A stretch of 64,000 nt of DNA, taken from VGTK01 sp046327915 (GTDB lineage Bacteria > Desulfobacterota > Binatia > UBA12015). The position numbers and the translations under genes are program-made. Where the stretch lies: positions 95,317 through 159,316 of the forward strand of contig JAXLXO010000013.1 of NCBI GenBank assembly GCA_046327915.1, in the 5' to 3' direction. Shown here in pieces: positions 23,622-31,024 of the stretch (positions within the stretch are counted from its first letter, which is position 1; each line of letters starts with the position of its first letter). The notes under the pieces are model-generated. The model searched no databases and was not told where the DNA came from. It saw only the letters and a list, made by a program, of their open reading frames with translations.

Positions 23622-24202
23622 TTGGCGGCTCCTTCGACGGCGAAGCGCAGGGGCTCCGAGACGAGGTGGCCGTCCGCCGGTGGTGCGTTCTTCTTCGGCA
23701 GCCACAGCTGCGGCGACGTCACGTCGTACGTCACGACGTAGTGCCCCGGTGCCGCGAGGTCGTGGAGCTTCGCGAGGTCGACGTCGCTGGTGACGCTCGC
23801 ACCGGGCTCGAGCGTCACGTAGTCCGCGTCGGTCGGCTCGGGACGCTTCGCCATGCGGCCTCGGTACGGCACGTCCGTGCCGTCGTGCGTGACCTTGAAC
23901 AGCGGCGCGGAGACTCCGTCGAGGGGGGTTCGCCAGCGCAGGATCGCGACGCGGCGCTCGCCGGGATTGGCCAGCGTGACGTGCACGATCACCGGCTCGC
24001 CCGGGGCGAAGGTCGTGCGGTCGGCGGCGAGGCGAACGGTCGCGGTCATCTCTCTGTTGTTCGGCGTTTCCGCCGCGCCACTCCACGACGAGCCGACGAG
24101 GGCGAGGAGAACGGCGGCGATGGCCGAAGCGAGCAATGCGCTGCCGCGAAGGCGGGTGTCCGGCACCGGGTCGGTTGTCACTGGTCGGCTCGTTGGCCTC
24201 AT
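23618..24202 (-). CDS. Exported standalone beta-sandwich protein related to the N-domain of the M35 peptidases
   Basis: This 194-residue protein has an N-terminal signal or anchor (SALLASAIAAVLLALVGSS). The rest parallels the first domain of both downstream peptidases position by position: VHVTLANPGERRVAILRWRT against VQLTLANGGTAPAGLLRWLT, then YRGRMAKRPEPTDADYVTLE and ASVTSDVDLAKLHDLAAPGH. No catalytic domain is present. It is first in the operon, and its stop is fused to the start of peptidase B. A role as separate inhibitor, chaperone or adaptor for the peptidases is a reasonable hypothesis from domain and position, not shown. Confidence 0.75.
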   Translation of the reverse strand: MRPTSRPVTTDPVPDTRLRGSALLASAIAAVLLALVGSSWSGAAETPNNREMTATVRLAADRTTFAPGEPVIVHVTLANPGERRVAILRWRTPLDGVSAPLFKVTHDGTDVPYRGRMAKRPEPTDADYVTLEPGASVTSDVDLAKLHDLAAPGHYVVTYDVTSPQLWLPKKNAPPADGHLVSEPLRFAVEGAAK

Positions 24203-24523
24203 CGACGGTCGCGTTCCGGCCGGGCCGCACGGCCCGAGCTTGATCCGGCATACCGTGGCTTGACGGTTGCCGGAAGAGCGCATCTCGCGCCGCGGCGGCC
24301 CGCATGGGATCTGCGGAGGCCGCGACTCTCGGCGTGTCGTCACGCGGGTGCGTTGCGAAGTCGCAACGCGCGTGGTGGGACCGCAACGCGCGGAGCCGTG
24401 CGAACGACCGCGATTCGCGAAGATCCGTCGCCGATGGTGTCCTGCCCGTCGGGCCCCGGTCTTGCGAGACGCGAGCGGAACCGCGGCGCGACGGACGTGC
24501 CGCACGAACGAAAGGCTCGACGC
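24203..24523. other. Divergent promoter region with a 20-base inverted repeat
   Basis: These 321 bases separate the peptidase operon from the DUF2834-like gene. Within them GCGTTGCGA (24350-24358) and TCGCAACGC (24361-24369) form perfect 9-base arms two bases apart. A further CGCAACGC copy lies about 10 bases on (24380-24387). This could be an operator controlling either side. I see no coding sequence with family resemblance here. Confidence 0.45.
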
Positions 24524-24817
24524 GTGGAACGCAAGCTGCTCATCGCGGTCATCGTCCTGTTCGGTGTGCTGACCGGCGTCGCTCTCTGGCAGCACGGGTA
24601 CTGGGGAATCCTCGAGCCGCACTTCCAGACCTTCGGAGCGGCGCAAGTCTTCGCCGACCTCGTGATCGCGCTCACGATCATCCTGGTCTGGATGTGGCGC
24701 GACGCGCGTGCGACCGGGCGCAACCCGTGGCCGTGGATCGTCATGACGCTGGTGATGGGATCCTTCGGCCCGCTGATCTATCTATTGACGCGCCGGTCGC
24801 CCATCGAGGGCCGGTGA
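24524..24817 (+). CDS. Small membrane protein, DUF2834-like
   Basis: This is 97 residues from GTG 24524. Three hydrophobic helices are visible: LLIAVIVLFGVLTGVALW, AQVFADLVIALTIILVWMW and PWIVMTLVMGSFGPLIYLL. The basic loop RDARATGRNPWPW and terminal LIYLLTRR match the DUF2834 layout (helix, E/D-x-R--G-K-W loop, helix). Function is unknown. It is 10 bases upstream of another small membrane gene and probably co-transcribed with it. Confidence 0.65.
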   Translation: MERKLLIAVIVLFGVLTGVALWQHGYWGILEPHFQTFGAAQVFADLVIALTIILVWMWRDARATGRNPWPWIVMTLVMGSFGPLIYLLTRRSPIEGR

Positions 24818-24827
24818 GGGGAGACCC

Positions 24828-25163
24828 ATGGGCGTCTTGCGCATCTACCTGTCCGTCATCTTCGTCGTGATCCTGGGCTACACGTCCGTGACGATCGCGA
24901 ACCACGGCATGAACCTGATCTCGATCTTCTTCGGCGACATGGCGACGATGGCCTGGCCCGGACAGTTCAACCTCGACTTCATGTTCATGCTGACGCTGTC
25001 GGGGCTGTGGGTGGCGTGGCGGCACGAGTTCACGCCGGTCGGCGTCGTGTTGGGGCTGCTGGCGCTCTTCGGCGGCGCGATGTTCCTGTCGGCGTACCTG
25101 CTGATCCTGACCTCTCGCGATCGGGACGTGCGGCGGCTGCTGCTCGGTCCGAGCCGCGCCTGA
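24828..25163 (+). CDS. Small membrane protein of unknown function
   Basis: This 111-residue protein has three hydrophobic helices: IYLSVIFVVILGYTSVTIAN, then FNLDFMFMLTLSGLWVAWRH, and VVLGLLALFGGAMFLSAYLL. The second contains an acidic residue at its edge. I do not recognise a named family. The close spacing behind the DUF2834-like gene suggests a two-component membrane unit. Start ATG 24828 has GGGGAG about 8 bases upstream. Confidence 0.65.
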   Translation: MGVLRIYLSVIFVVILGYTSVTIANHGMNLISIFFGDMATMAWPGQFNLDFMFMLTLSGLWVAWRHEFTPVGVVLGLLALFGGAMFLSAYLLILTSRDRDVRRLLLGPSRA

Positions 25164-25228
25164 CGGTCCTCGATCGTCGATACGGCGAGCTTCGTTCGGG
25201 ACGCGCGCCGCTGTAGAAGCGGCGGCGC

Positions 25229-25852
25229 ATGCTGAAGCTCCACTACGCCCCGACCAGCTGCGCGCTCGCGGTGCACCTCGCGCTCGAGCACGCGGGCGCA
25301 TCGTACGAGCTGGTGCGCGTCGACTTCGCCGCGCAGCAGCAGCGCTCGCCCGACTTCCTGAAGCTCAATCCGAAGGGGCGCGTGCCGGCGCTGGTCACGC
25401 CGCGCGGCGTCCTGACCGAGACGCCGGCGCTGCTGCAGTTCGTCGCGCAGTCGTGGCCCGCGTCGAAGCTGCTGCCGCTCGACGATCCCTTCCTGCTCGC
25501 CGAGGCGAACGCGTTCGCGAGCTATCTGTGCTCGACGGTCCACGTCGCGCACGCGCACCGGATGCGCGGCGCGCGCTGGGCGGACGATCCGGCGGCGTGG
25601 GCGGCGATGCAGAGGAAGGTCCCGCAGTCGGTCGGCGACGCGTTCGCCGTCGTCGAGCACGAGCTGCTGCGCGGACCGTACGTCCTCGGCGCGGCGCTCT
25701 CCGCGTGCGACTACTACCTGCTGACCATCGCGCGCTGGCTCGAGGCCGACGGCGTCGATCTCGCGCGCCTGCCGCGCGTCGTCGATCACCGTCGGCGGAT
25801 GCTGGAGCTGCCGCTGGTGCAGCGCGTGATCGCGCAGGAAGAGGGCGCTTGA
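25229..25852 (+). CDS. Glutathione S-transferase (beta-class-like)
   Basis: This 207-residue protein opens with MLKLHYAPTSCALAVHLALE, the beta-class start with the active-site Cys (position 11, TSC). SPDFLKLNPKGRVPALVTPR carries the cis-Pro, and LTETPALLQFVAQ the gamma-glutamyl-binding region. The helical C-domain includes LGAALSACDYYLLTIARWLE. Its TGA stop overlaps the TTG start of the racemase-like gene (TTGA), so the two are coupled. A role in handling an electrophilic metabolite is plausible; the substrate is unknown. Confidence 0.88.
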   Translation: MLKLHYAPTSCALAVHLALEHAGASYELVRVDFAAQQQRSPDFLKLNPKGRVPALVTPRGVLTETPALLQFVAQSWPASKLLPLDDPFLLAEANAFASYLCSTVHVAHAHRMRGARWADDPAAWAAMQRKVPQSVGDAFAVVEHELLRGPYVLGAALSACDYYLLTIARWLEADGVDLARLPRVVDHRRRMLELPLVQRVIAQEEGA

Positions 25853-26553
25853 CGCCGCTGCACATCGGGATGGCCGGCGTCTCCGCCGAGGGCGCGGCGC
25901 TCTGCTACCGGACGATCTGCACGGAGGGTCCGGCGCTGCTCGGACCACACGCGCGTCCCGAGGTGACCCTGCACACGCCGTCGTTCGCCGCGCACGTGAA
26001 GTGCCTCGAGAGCGGCGACTGGGCGGGCGTGGGCGCGTTGCTGCTCGACTCGGCGCGGAAGCTGGCGGCGGCCGGTGCCGACTTCGTGATCTGTCCCGAC
26101 AACACGGCGCACCAGGCGATGCCGTACGTCGAGCGGCACTCGCCGCTGCCGTGGCTGCACATCGCGGAGGTGGTCGCCGCGGAAGCAGCCGCGCGCGGCT
26201 GCCGGAAGCTCGGCCTCACGGGCACGCGCTGGCTGGTCGACAGCGACGTCTACCCGGCGAAGCTCGCGGCGCACGGCATCGCATGGCTTCGTCCGGGGCC
26301 GGCGCAGCGCGAGCGCGTCAGCCGAATCATCATGGACGAGCTGGTGTACGGCGTGCAGAAGCCGTCGAGCGTCGCGGACGTGGTCGCCGTCATCGAGGAC
26401 CTCGCGCACCGCGGCTGCGACGCGGTCGTCCTCGGCTGCACCGAGCTGCCGCTCGTGATCGACGATGCCAACTCGCGGCTGCCGACGCTCGACTCGACAC
26501 GGCTCCTCGCGCGCGCGGCGCTGCGGCGCGCGGCCTCGGGCGAGCGGCCGTGA
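25849..26553 (+). CDS. Aspartate/glutamate racemase-superfamily protein with altered first catalytic position
   Basis: From TTG 25849 this is 234 residues. The second catalytic Cys is present in DAVVLGCTELPLVI. The first catalytic segment, normally xCNTxH, reads FVICPDNTAHQAM, with Asp directly before NT and a Cys two positions earlier. KLGLTGTRWLVDSDVYPAKL and RIIMDELVYGVQKPSSVADV fit a recognisable subgroup with this PDNTxH form. It may be a racemase using a different residue pair, or an isomerase or lyase of the same fold. It is coupled to the upstream GST. Confidence 0.75.
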   Translation: MTPLHIGMAGVSAEGAALCYRTICTEGPALLGPHARPEVTLHTPSFAAHVKCLESGDWAGVGALLLDSARKLAAAGADFVICPDNTAHQAMPYVERHSPLPWLHIAEVVAAEAAARGCRKLGLTGTRWLVDSDVYPAKLAAHGIAWLRPGPAQRERVSRIIMDELVYGVQKPSSVADVVAVIEDLAHRGCDAVVLGCTELPLVIDDANSRLPTLDSTRLLARAALRRAASGERP

Positions 26554-26672
26554 CGCACGATCCCGCCCGGACGCGCGCGCTGGTCGACGCGTTCGACGCC
26601 ACGGCACTCGCCAGCGGCGGCATCCGTGCCGGCAGAGACCGCCTCGTGCTCCGTTCGGCGCGCGACGCATGA
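26550..26672 (+). CDS. Possible 40-residue ORF after the racemase gene
   Basis: A GTG overlapping the racemase stop opens a 40-codon frame (MTHDPARTRALVDAFDATAL, then ASGGIRAGRDRLVLRSARDA). It resembles nothing I recognise. It could be a short coupled peptide, a degraded end of a longer gene or chance. Confidence 0.2.
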   Translation: MTHDPARTRALVDAFDATALASGGIRAGRDRLVLRSARDA

Positions 26673-26689
26673 GGTGGTAAGCCGGCGGC

Positions 26690-27064
26690 GTGTACGAGGA
26701 GAGGCACGAGCGGCTCCTGCCGGTACGCGAGTTCGTGCGGCGGCTGCTGCGGCACGCCGGCCTCGCATCCGCGGTGATCGGCGGCTCGCTGCTGATCGGC
26801 GTCTGCGGCTACGTCTGGCTCGAGGGCCTGAGCTGGGTCGACGGCTTCCTCAACGCCGCGATGATCCTGGGCGGCATGGGCCCCGTCGCGACGATCCAGA
26901 CCACCGGCGGCAAGATCTTCGCCGGACTCTACGCGCTCTACTCGGGGCTCGTGTTCCTGGTCGCGGCGGGCATTCTTCTCGCGCCGCTCTTCCACCGCGT
27001 GATGCACCGCTTCCACCTCGGCGAGCAGGAGCGCGCGCGCCGACGCGCGCAGGGCGGACGGTGA
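26690..27064 (+). CDS. Two-helix membrane protein of unknown function
   Basis: This is 124 residues from GTG 26690. Helix 1 is LASAVIGGSLLIGVCGYVWL and helix 2 ALYSGLVFLVAAGILLAPLF. The segment between them, WVDGFLNAAMILGGMGPVAT, then IQTTGGKIFAGLYALYSG, is strongly patterned and resembles a re-entrant loop between two helices. The C-tail FHRVMHRFHLGEQERARRRA is basic. I recognise the ILGGMGPV form as a recurrent bacterial family without known function. The layout recalls two-helix ion channels, but no selectivity-filter TVGYG is present. Its stop overlaps the next gene's GTG start. Confidence 0.65.
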   Translation: MYEERHERLLPVREFVRRLLRHAGLASAVIGGSLLIGVCGYVWLEGLSWVDGFLNAAMILGGMGPVATIQTTGGKIFAGLYALYSGLVFLVAAGILLAPLFHRVMHRFHLGEQERARRRAQGGR

Positions 27065-27675
27065 ATCCGCGTCTCGTCGCGCTGGCGGTCGTGCTTTTCT
27101 CGACGACACCCGCGCTCGCGCGTGCCGAGTGCGCGCCCTACGTCGAGGAGCAGCCGAAGTGGCACTCGGCGACGCTCCGTCCGGGCCGCGAGACGCTCGC
27201 GTCGTGCGAGGTGAGCGAGGACGCCTACCGCGCCGTCGTTCAGGCCTGGCTCGCCGCGCGACGACCCGATGCGGCCCCGCTCGACTCGCTGTCGCTCGGC
27301 CGTGCGGTGTCGTTCCCGTGGCTGTCGCGCGCGATCGCCGACGCGGCGCTCGCGAGCCCGGGCTGGGCGCCGCGCGCCGCGCACGCGAAGCCGGGACGCC
27401 GCGACGCGCTCGCCGCACCGATCCTGCGCGATCCCGCGCTGCGCGACCGTCTCGCGGCGCCGTTCGCGGGCTCGGGATTGACCGTCAAGAGCATCTCGTC
27501 CGAGAAGGTGCTGTTCGGTGCGGCGGCCGAGCACGCGTCGCACGTCGCAGCGGCTGACGCCGACGTGCTGGTGCCGTTCGACGCGCAGCTCTGGCTTCGT
27601 CTCGCGCCGCTCGACGATTCCACGCGGTCGGAAACCGGCGCGGGCGCGCTGGCGCCGCGCGGCGACGGGCGATAG
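27061..27675 (+). CDS. Exported protein of unknown function
   Basis: This is 204 residues from GTG 27061, overlapping the preceding stop (GTGA). A signal peptide (LVALAVVLFSTTPALARAEC) ends at about residue 23. The mature part has two Cys (AECAPY and LASCEV) that could form a disulphide. The centre is Ala/Arg-rich, and VLVPFDAQLWLRLAPL is near the C-terminus. No family is recognised. Coupling to the two-helix membrane protein suggests a periplasmic partner of that protein. Confidence 0.55.
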   Translation: MNPRLVALAVVLFSTTPALARAECAPYVEEQPKWHSATLRPGRETLASCEVSEDAYRAVVQAWLAARRPDAAPLDSLSLGRAVSFPWLSRAIADAALASPGWAPRAAHAKPGRRDALAAPILRDPALRDRLAAPFAGSGLTVKSISSEKVLFGAAAEHASHVAAADADVLVPFDAQLWLRLAPLDDSTRSETGAGALAPRGDGR

Positions 27676-27683
27676 TCGGACGC

Positions 27684-28094
27684 ATGGACGACGCCGATCT
27701 CTGGCAGCGCTTCTCCACGCAGGACTTGACGCACGCCGAGTGGAATCACGAGGCGCACGTTCGCACCGCGTATCTACACGTCGTCCGCTGGCCGCTCGAC
27801 GAGGCGCACCTTCGCATGCGCGCCGGAATCATCCGCCTGAATCACCGGCACGGCCTCGTCGAGAGCCCGGAGCGCGGCTACTTCGAGACGCTGACGCGCG
27901 TGTGGCTCGCGCTGGTTGGCGCGGCGGCGAAGCGGTGCGTGCCGCCGCCGTCGAGCTCGCTCGACCTGCTCGAACGCCGCCCCGAGCTGCGCGAGCGCGA
28001 CCTGCCGCTCGCGCACTACACGAGGGAGCGGCTGATGAGTCCGCACGCGCGTGCGGTCTTCGTCGAACCGGACCGGCAACCGTTGCCGGAGTGA
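27684..28094 (+). CDS. Conserved hypothetical protein with WNHEAHVR motif
   Basis: This 136-residue soluble helical protein contains LTHAEWNHEAHVRTAYLHVV, then HLRMRAGIIRLNHRHGLVES and GYFETLTRVWLALVGAAAKR. The His-rich WNHEAH segment looks like a possible metal site. I have seen this arrangement in small uncharacterised bacterial proteins but know no function. It follows the exported protein by 8 bases. Confidence 0.6.
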   Translation: MDDADLWQRFSTQDLTHAEWNHEAHVRTAYLHVVRWPLDEAHLRMRAGIIRLNHRHGLVESPERGYFETLTRVWLALVGAAAKRCVPPPSSSLDLLERRPELRERDLPLAHYTRERLMSPHARAVFVEPDRQPLPE

Positions 28095-28233
28095 TCGCGC
28101 CGCGCACCGACCGGGTCGACACAGAGCTGCGCCTTGCGCAGGGTGTGCCGACCGGTGGCCGGCGGGAAATGTCGCGGAGGCTGTCGAATTCCGGTCCGCG
28201 CGTTCGACCATTGCGCAAAGGGAGGTGTACCCG

Positions 28234-28683
28234 ATGACGACGAACCCCTATCTGACCTTCGACGGCAACGCGGAGGAGGCGTTCCGCTTCTACAAGTCCG
28301 TGTTCGGCGGCGAGTTCGCGCTACTGGTGCGCTTCAAGGAGATGGGCGGCGGACCGCCGGGCGCGAGCGCCGAGGAGATGAACCGCATCGCGCACGTCTC
28401 GCTGCCGCTCGGCAGCGCGGGAATGCTGATGGCGAGCGACAACGTGCCGTCCGCCGGGCACAAGCTCGCGGTGGGCAACAACGTGCACATCTCGCTGCAC
28501 CCGGACAGCGCCGCCGAGGCGCAGCGCCTCTACGACGGGCTCTCCGCCGGCGGCACGATCGGCATGCCGCTCGGTCCGACGCCGTGGGCCGAGAAGTACG
28601 CCTCGTTCACCGACCGCTTCGGGATCAACTGGATGGTCAACTACGCGGGCAAGGTCCAGTTCCAGAGCCCGCCGTCGCACTGA
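28234..28683 (+). CDS. PhnB-like VOC-family protein
   Basis: This is 149 residues from ATG 28234 with a GGGAGG site. NPYLTFDGNAEEAFRFYKSV is the classic PhnB/YdcW-like start. IAHVSLPLGSAGMLMASDNV and GNNVHISLHPDSAAEAQRLY form the middle strands, and SFTDRFGINWMVNYAGKVQF is the closing signature. Function is unknown. Members often accompany YCII proteins and ECF sigma factors, and the YCII gene lies 9 bases downstream. Confidence 0.88.
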   Translation: MTTNPYLTFDGNAEEAFRFYKSVFGGEFALLVRFKEMGGGPPGASAEEMNRIAHVSLPLGSAGMLMASDNVPSAGHKLAVGNNVHISLHPDSAAEAQRLYDGLSAGGTIGMPLGPTPWAEKYASFTDRFGINWMVNYAGKVQFQSPPSH

Positions 28684-28692
28684 GGCGCGCAC

Positions 28693-29103
28693 GTGAGCAG
28701 CGACGGAGACCGCTCCGAGTTCCTCGTCATCTCGCGCGGGCAGTGGAGCCCGAAGCTGTCGCGCGACGAGATTCAGGCGGCGATCGACGAGTTCTACGTC
28801 TGGCACGACCGCCTCGTCGGCGAGGGCCGGATGCGTCCGGGCTCGCGCCTCGCCGACACCGGCAGGACCGTGCACGGCAACGGTCTCGTCACAGATGGTC
28901 CGTACGGCGAGACCAAGGAGGTCATCGGCGGCTTCTGGACCATCCTCGCGCGCGACCTCGACGAGGCGGCGCGCATCGGCGCGCAGAACCCGTGCCTGCG
29001 CTGCGGCCTCTTCTTCGAGCTCCGGCCGCTCGAGAGCCTCAAGGCGAGCGCGTTCGCGGTGACCACCGAGACGCCGCGCGGGCGTCGCGACGGGGGTGCC
29101 TGA
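28693..29103 (+). CDS. YCII-related (DGPF) domain protein
   Basis: This is 136 residues from GTG 28693. The core FLVISRGQWSPKLSRDEIQA, then GNGLVTDGPYGETKEVIGGF and WTILARDLDEAARIGAQNPC, is the DGPF/YCII fold, with TDGPYGETKE as its signature. The fold forms dimers with a putative Asp-His catalytic pair; activity is unknown in most members. These genes commonly associate with ECF sigma factors and PhnB-like genes. Here the PhnB-like gene is adjacent, but the only ECF factor is 25 kb away. Confidence 0.88.
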   Translation: MSSDGDRSEFLVISRGQWSPKLSRDEIQAAIDEFYVWHDRLVGEGRMRPGSRLADTGRTVHGNGLVTDGPYGETKEVIGGFWTILARDLDEAARIGAQNPCLRCGLFFELRPLESLKASAFAVTTETPRGRRDGGA

Positions 29104-29207
29104 ACCGGACGCCGGGCCAGACGCGCCGCGCGCCACGCGCGTGCAATGGGCGTGCACCGACTTCTCGTCCCCTCCCGGAGAGCCCGATTCCGGGAATGGA
29201 GACGAGA

Positions 29208-30521
29208 ATGAAAACCAGCATCGACAAGATCCGCGTGGTCGCGGCGTGCGCGGCGCTCGCCGTGGGCGGCCTCGCGTCGCAGGCCGCCGCGATCTCGCAG
29301 GTGGACCTGATCGGCGGCGTGCTGACGTACCGGTCGCTGAACGGCGTCGCGAACCAGGTGACCATCGCGGCCGCGAACGCGGCGTACACCATCGACGATC
29401 CGGCCGAGACGTCGATCCTGCTCGGCCCCGAAGCCGTGACCGCGGGCTGTACCGCATTCGACAACAACACCGTGACCTGTCCCGACGCGACGATCACCTC
29501 GCTGCAGGTGTTCCCGAACGACCTGGCGGACTTCGTCGACCTGTCGAAGTCCGGCGTGCCGGCGCTGGTCGACGGCCAGTTCTCCGACGACACGATCATC
29601 GGCACGCCCTTCGCGGACACCTTCGTCTGGAATCCCGGCGGCAACAACGACACGATCGACGGCGGCGGCGGCGATGACCAGCTGCTGTTCAACGGCTCGA
29701 ACGCGAACGAGACCATCACCATCCGGCCGCTCGGCGACGGCTTCGAGATGTTCCGCGACATCGCGAGCATCCACATGGTGGTGAACGGCGTCGAGAGCCT
29801 CGTCCTGACGACGCTCGGCGGCACCGACGTCGTGCACACCGCACCACTCGTCACGACCGCGCAGAGCCTCATCGACGGCGACGACGGCGTCACCACCGAC
29901 CGTCTCGACATCGATGCCGGCGGACTGTGCGTCACCCGCACCGGCGACACCTTCGACATCGACGCCCGCCAGCCGATCTCGATCGCACGCTTCACCGACG
30001 TGCTGGTGCTGAACTCCTTCTGTCTCGCGGACCCGTGCGCGACCGCGGCGCCGACCGGCGGCTGCACCGTGAACGGCGTCAAGAACCAGCTCTGTCAGGG
30101 CGGCGACGCCGACGACGTGATCGTCGGCACGAAGAACGCGGACGTGATCAAGGCCGGGCGCGGCAACGATCGCGTGCGCGCCCTCGACGGCGACGACGTC
30201 GTGTGCGGCGAGGAGGGCGACGACGTGATCAGCGGCGGCGCGGGCAACGACCGCCTGTTCGGCGGCGACGGCAACGACGCGATCAAGGGTGACGCCGGCA
30301 ACGACCTCGTCGCGGGCCAGCGCGACGACGACTCGCTGTCGGGCGGCGGCGGCGACGACGAGGTCGACGGCGGCTCCGGCGACGACCGCGTGCGCGGCCT
30401 CGGCGGCGCGGACGTCCTGCGCGGCGGCGCGGGCGTGGACCGCATCGACGGCGGCCCGGGCTTCGACTTCTGCAGCGACGTCGAGGTGCTGCCGCCGTTC
30501 CCGCGCTGCGAGGCGCCCTGA
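29208..30521 (+). CDS. Exported RTX-type calcium-binding repeat protein
   Basis: ATG 29208, with GGAGACGAG directly upstream, gives 437 residues. A signal peptide (VVAACAALAVGGLASQAAA) ends near residue 28. Residues about 30-290 form an all-beta region (SDDTIIGTPFADTFVWNPGG, then NNDTIDGGGGDDQLLFNGSN). Residues about 300-425 hold a run of RTX nonapeptides (GGAGNDRLFGGDGNDAIKGD and similar), which build a Ca2+-binding beta-roll. Four Cys precede the RTX block and two follow it. Unlike classical RTX proteins it has a Sec-type signal, and no type I secretion genes are nearby. Confidence 0.88.
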   Translation: MKTSIDKIRVVAACAALAVGGLASQAAAISQVDLIGGVLTYRSLNGVANQVTIAAANAAYTIDDPAETSILLGPEAVTAGCTAFDNNTVTCPDATITSLQVFPNDLADFVDLSKSGVPALVDGQFSDDTIIGTPFADTFVWNPGGNNDTIDGGGGDDQLLFNGSNANETITIRPLGDGFEMFRDIASIHMVVNGVESLVLTTLGGTDVVHTAPLVTTAQSLIDGDDGVTTDRLDIDAGGLCVTRTGDTFDIDARQPISIARFTDVLVLNSFCLADPCATAAPTGGCTVNGVKNQLCQGGDADDVIVGTKNADVIKAGRGNDRVRALDGDDVVCGEEGDDVISGGAGNDRLFGGDGNDAIKGDAGNDLVAGQRDDDSLSGGGGDDEVDGGSGDDRVRGLGGADVLRGGAGVDRIDGGPGFDFCSDVEVLPPFPRCEAP

Positions 30522-30560
30522 ATGCGGGTGCTGCGGCGCTCCGGCCGCATCGTGCGGAGC

Positions 30561-30597
30561 GCGGAGCGCCGGACGAGAGTCTCGTCCGGCGTTCCGC
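30561..30597 (+). terminator. Strong hairpin terminator after the RTX gene
   Basis: A 12-base perfect stem (30567-30578 with 30580-30591, CGCCGGACGAGA and its complement) is extended by GCGGAG/TTCCGC to about 18 pairs, with almost no loop. It begins 40 bases after the RTX stop and ends before the ABM gene's GGGAGGAG site. There is no T-tract, so an intrinsic terminator of the G+C-rich type or an mRNA end-protecting hairpin is likely. Confidence 0.65.
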
Positions 30598-30650
30598 TAT
30601 CCCGCCGGTCACGGCGGCGTGCGGCGCGCGCGCCCTCGGGAGGAGCGCTC

Positions 30651-30950
30651 ATGTATGCACGCATCGGAACCTTCGACGTCCCCGCCGAGACCATCGATCG
30701 GGTGGTCGAGTTGTTCCGCACCGACGCGGTGCCGTTGTTCCGCACCTGCGAAGGATTCCTCGGCTACCGCGCGTACGTCGATCGCGCGCGCGGGCGCCTG
30801 ATCGGCATCTCGTTGTGGACTACGCGCGAGGCGCTCGAGGCGAGCACCGACAAGGCGCGCGGCGCGATCGCGCGCGGCGAGGCGCTCGGCGCGCGGCTCG
30901 TCGGCGAGCCGCAGATCCTGGCGCAGGCGTTCGACGAGCCGGGCGCCTGA
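30651..30950 (+). CDS. ABM-domain (Dabb/quinol-monooxygenase-like) small protein
   Basis: This is 99 residues from ATG 30651 with GGGAGGAG upstream. MYARIGTFDVPAETIDRVVE, then LFRTCEGFLGYRAYVDRARG and IGISLWTTREALEASTDKAR, follow the ABM alpha+beta fold. The closing GEPQILAQAFDEP forms the last strand. Substrate is unknown. The gene stands between a terminator hairpin and the FAD oxidoreductase gene and probably has its own promoter. Confidence 0.8.
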   Translation: MYARIGTFDVPAETIDRVVELFRTDAVPLFRTCEGFLGYRAYVDRARGRLIGISLWTTREALEASTDKARGAIARGEALGARLVGEPQILAQAFDEPGA

Positions 30951-31024
30951 CGGCTGGCCGGCGCCGTTCGTACGGCGCACGCGCGGGTGTTGCATCGCGC
31001 GCCGCGACGCGCTTGGTCGTCGGC

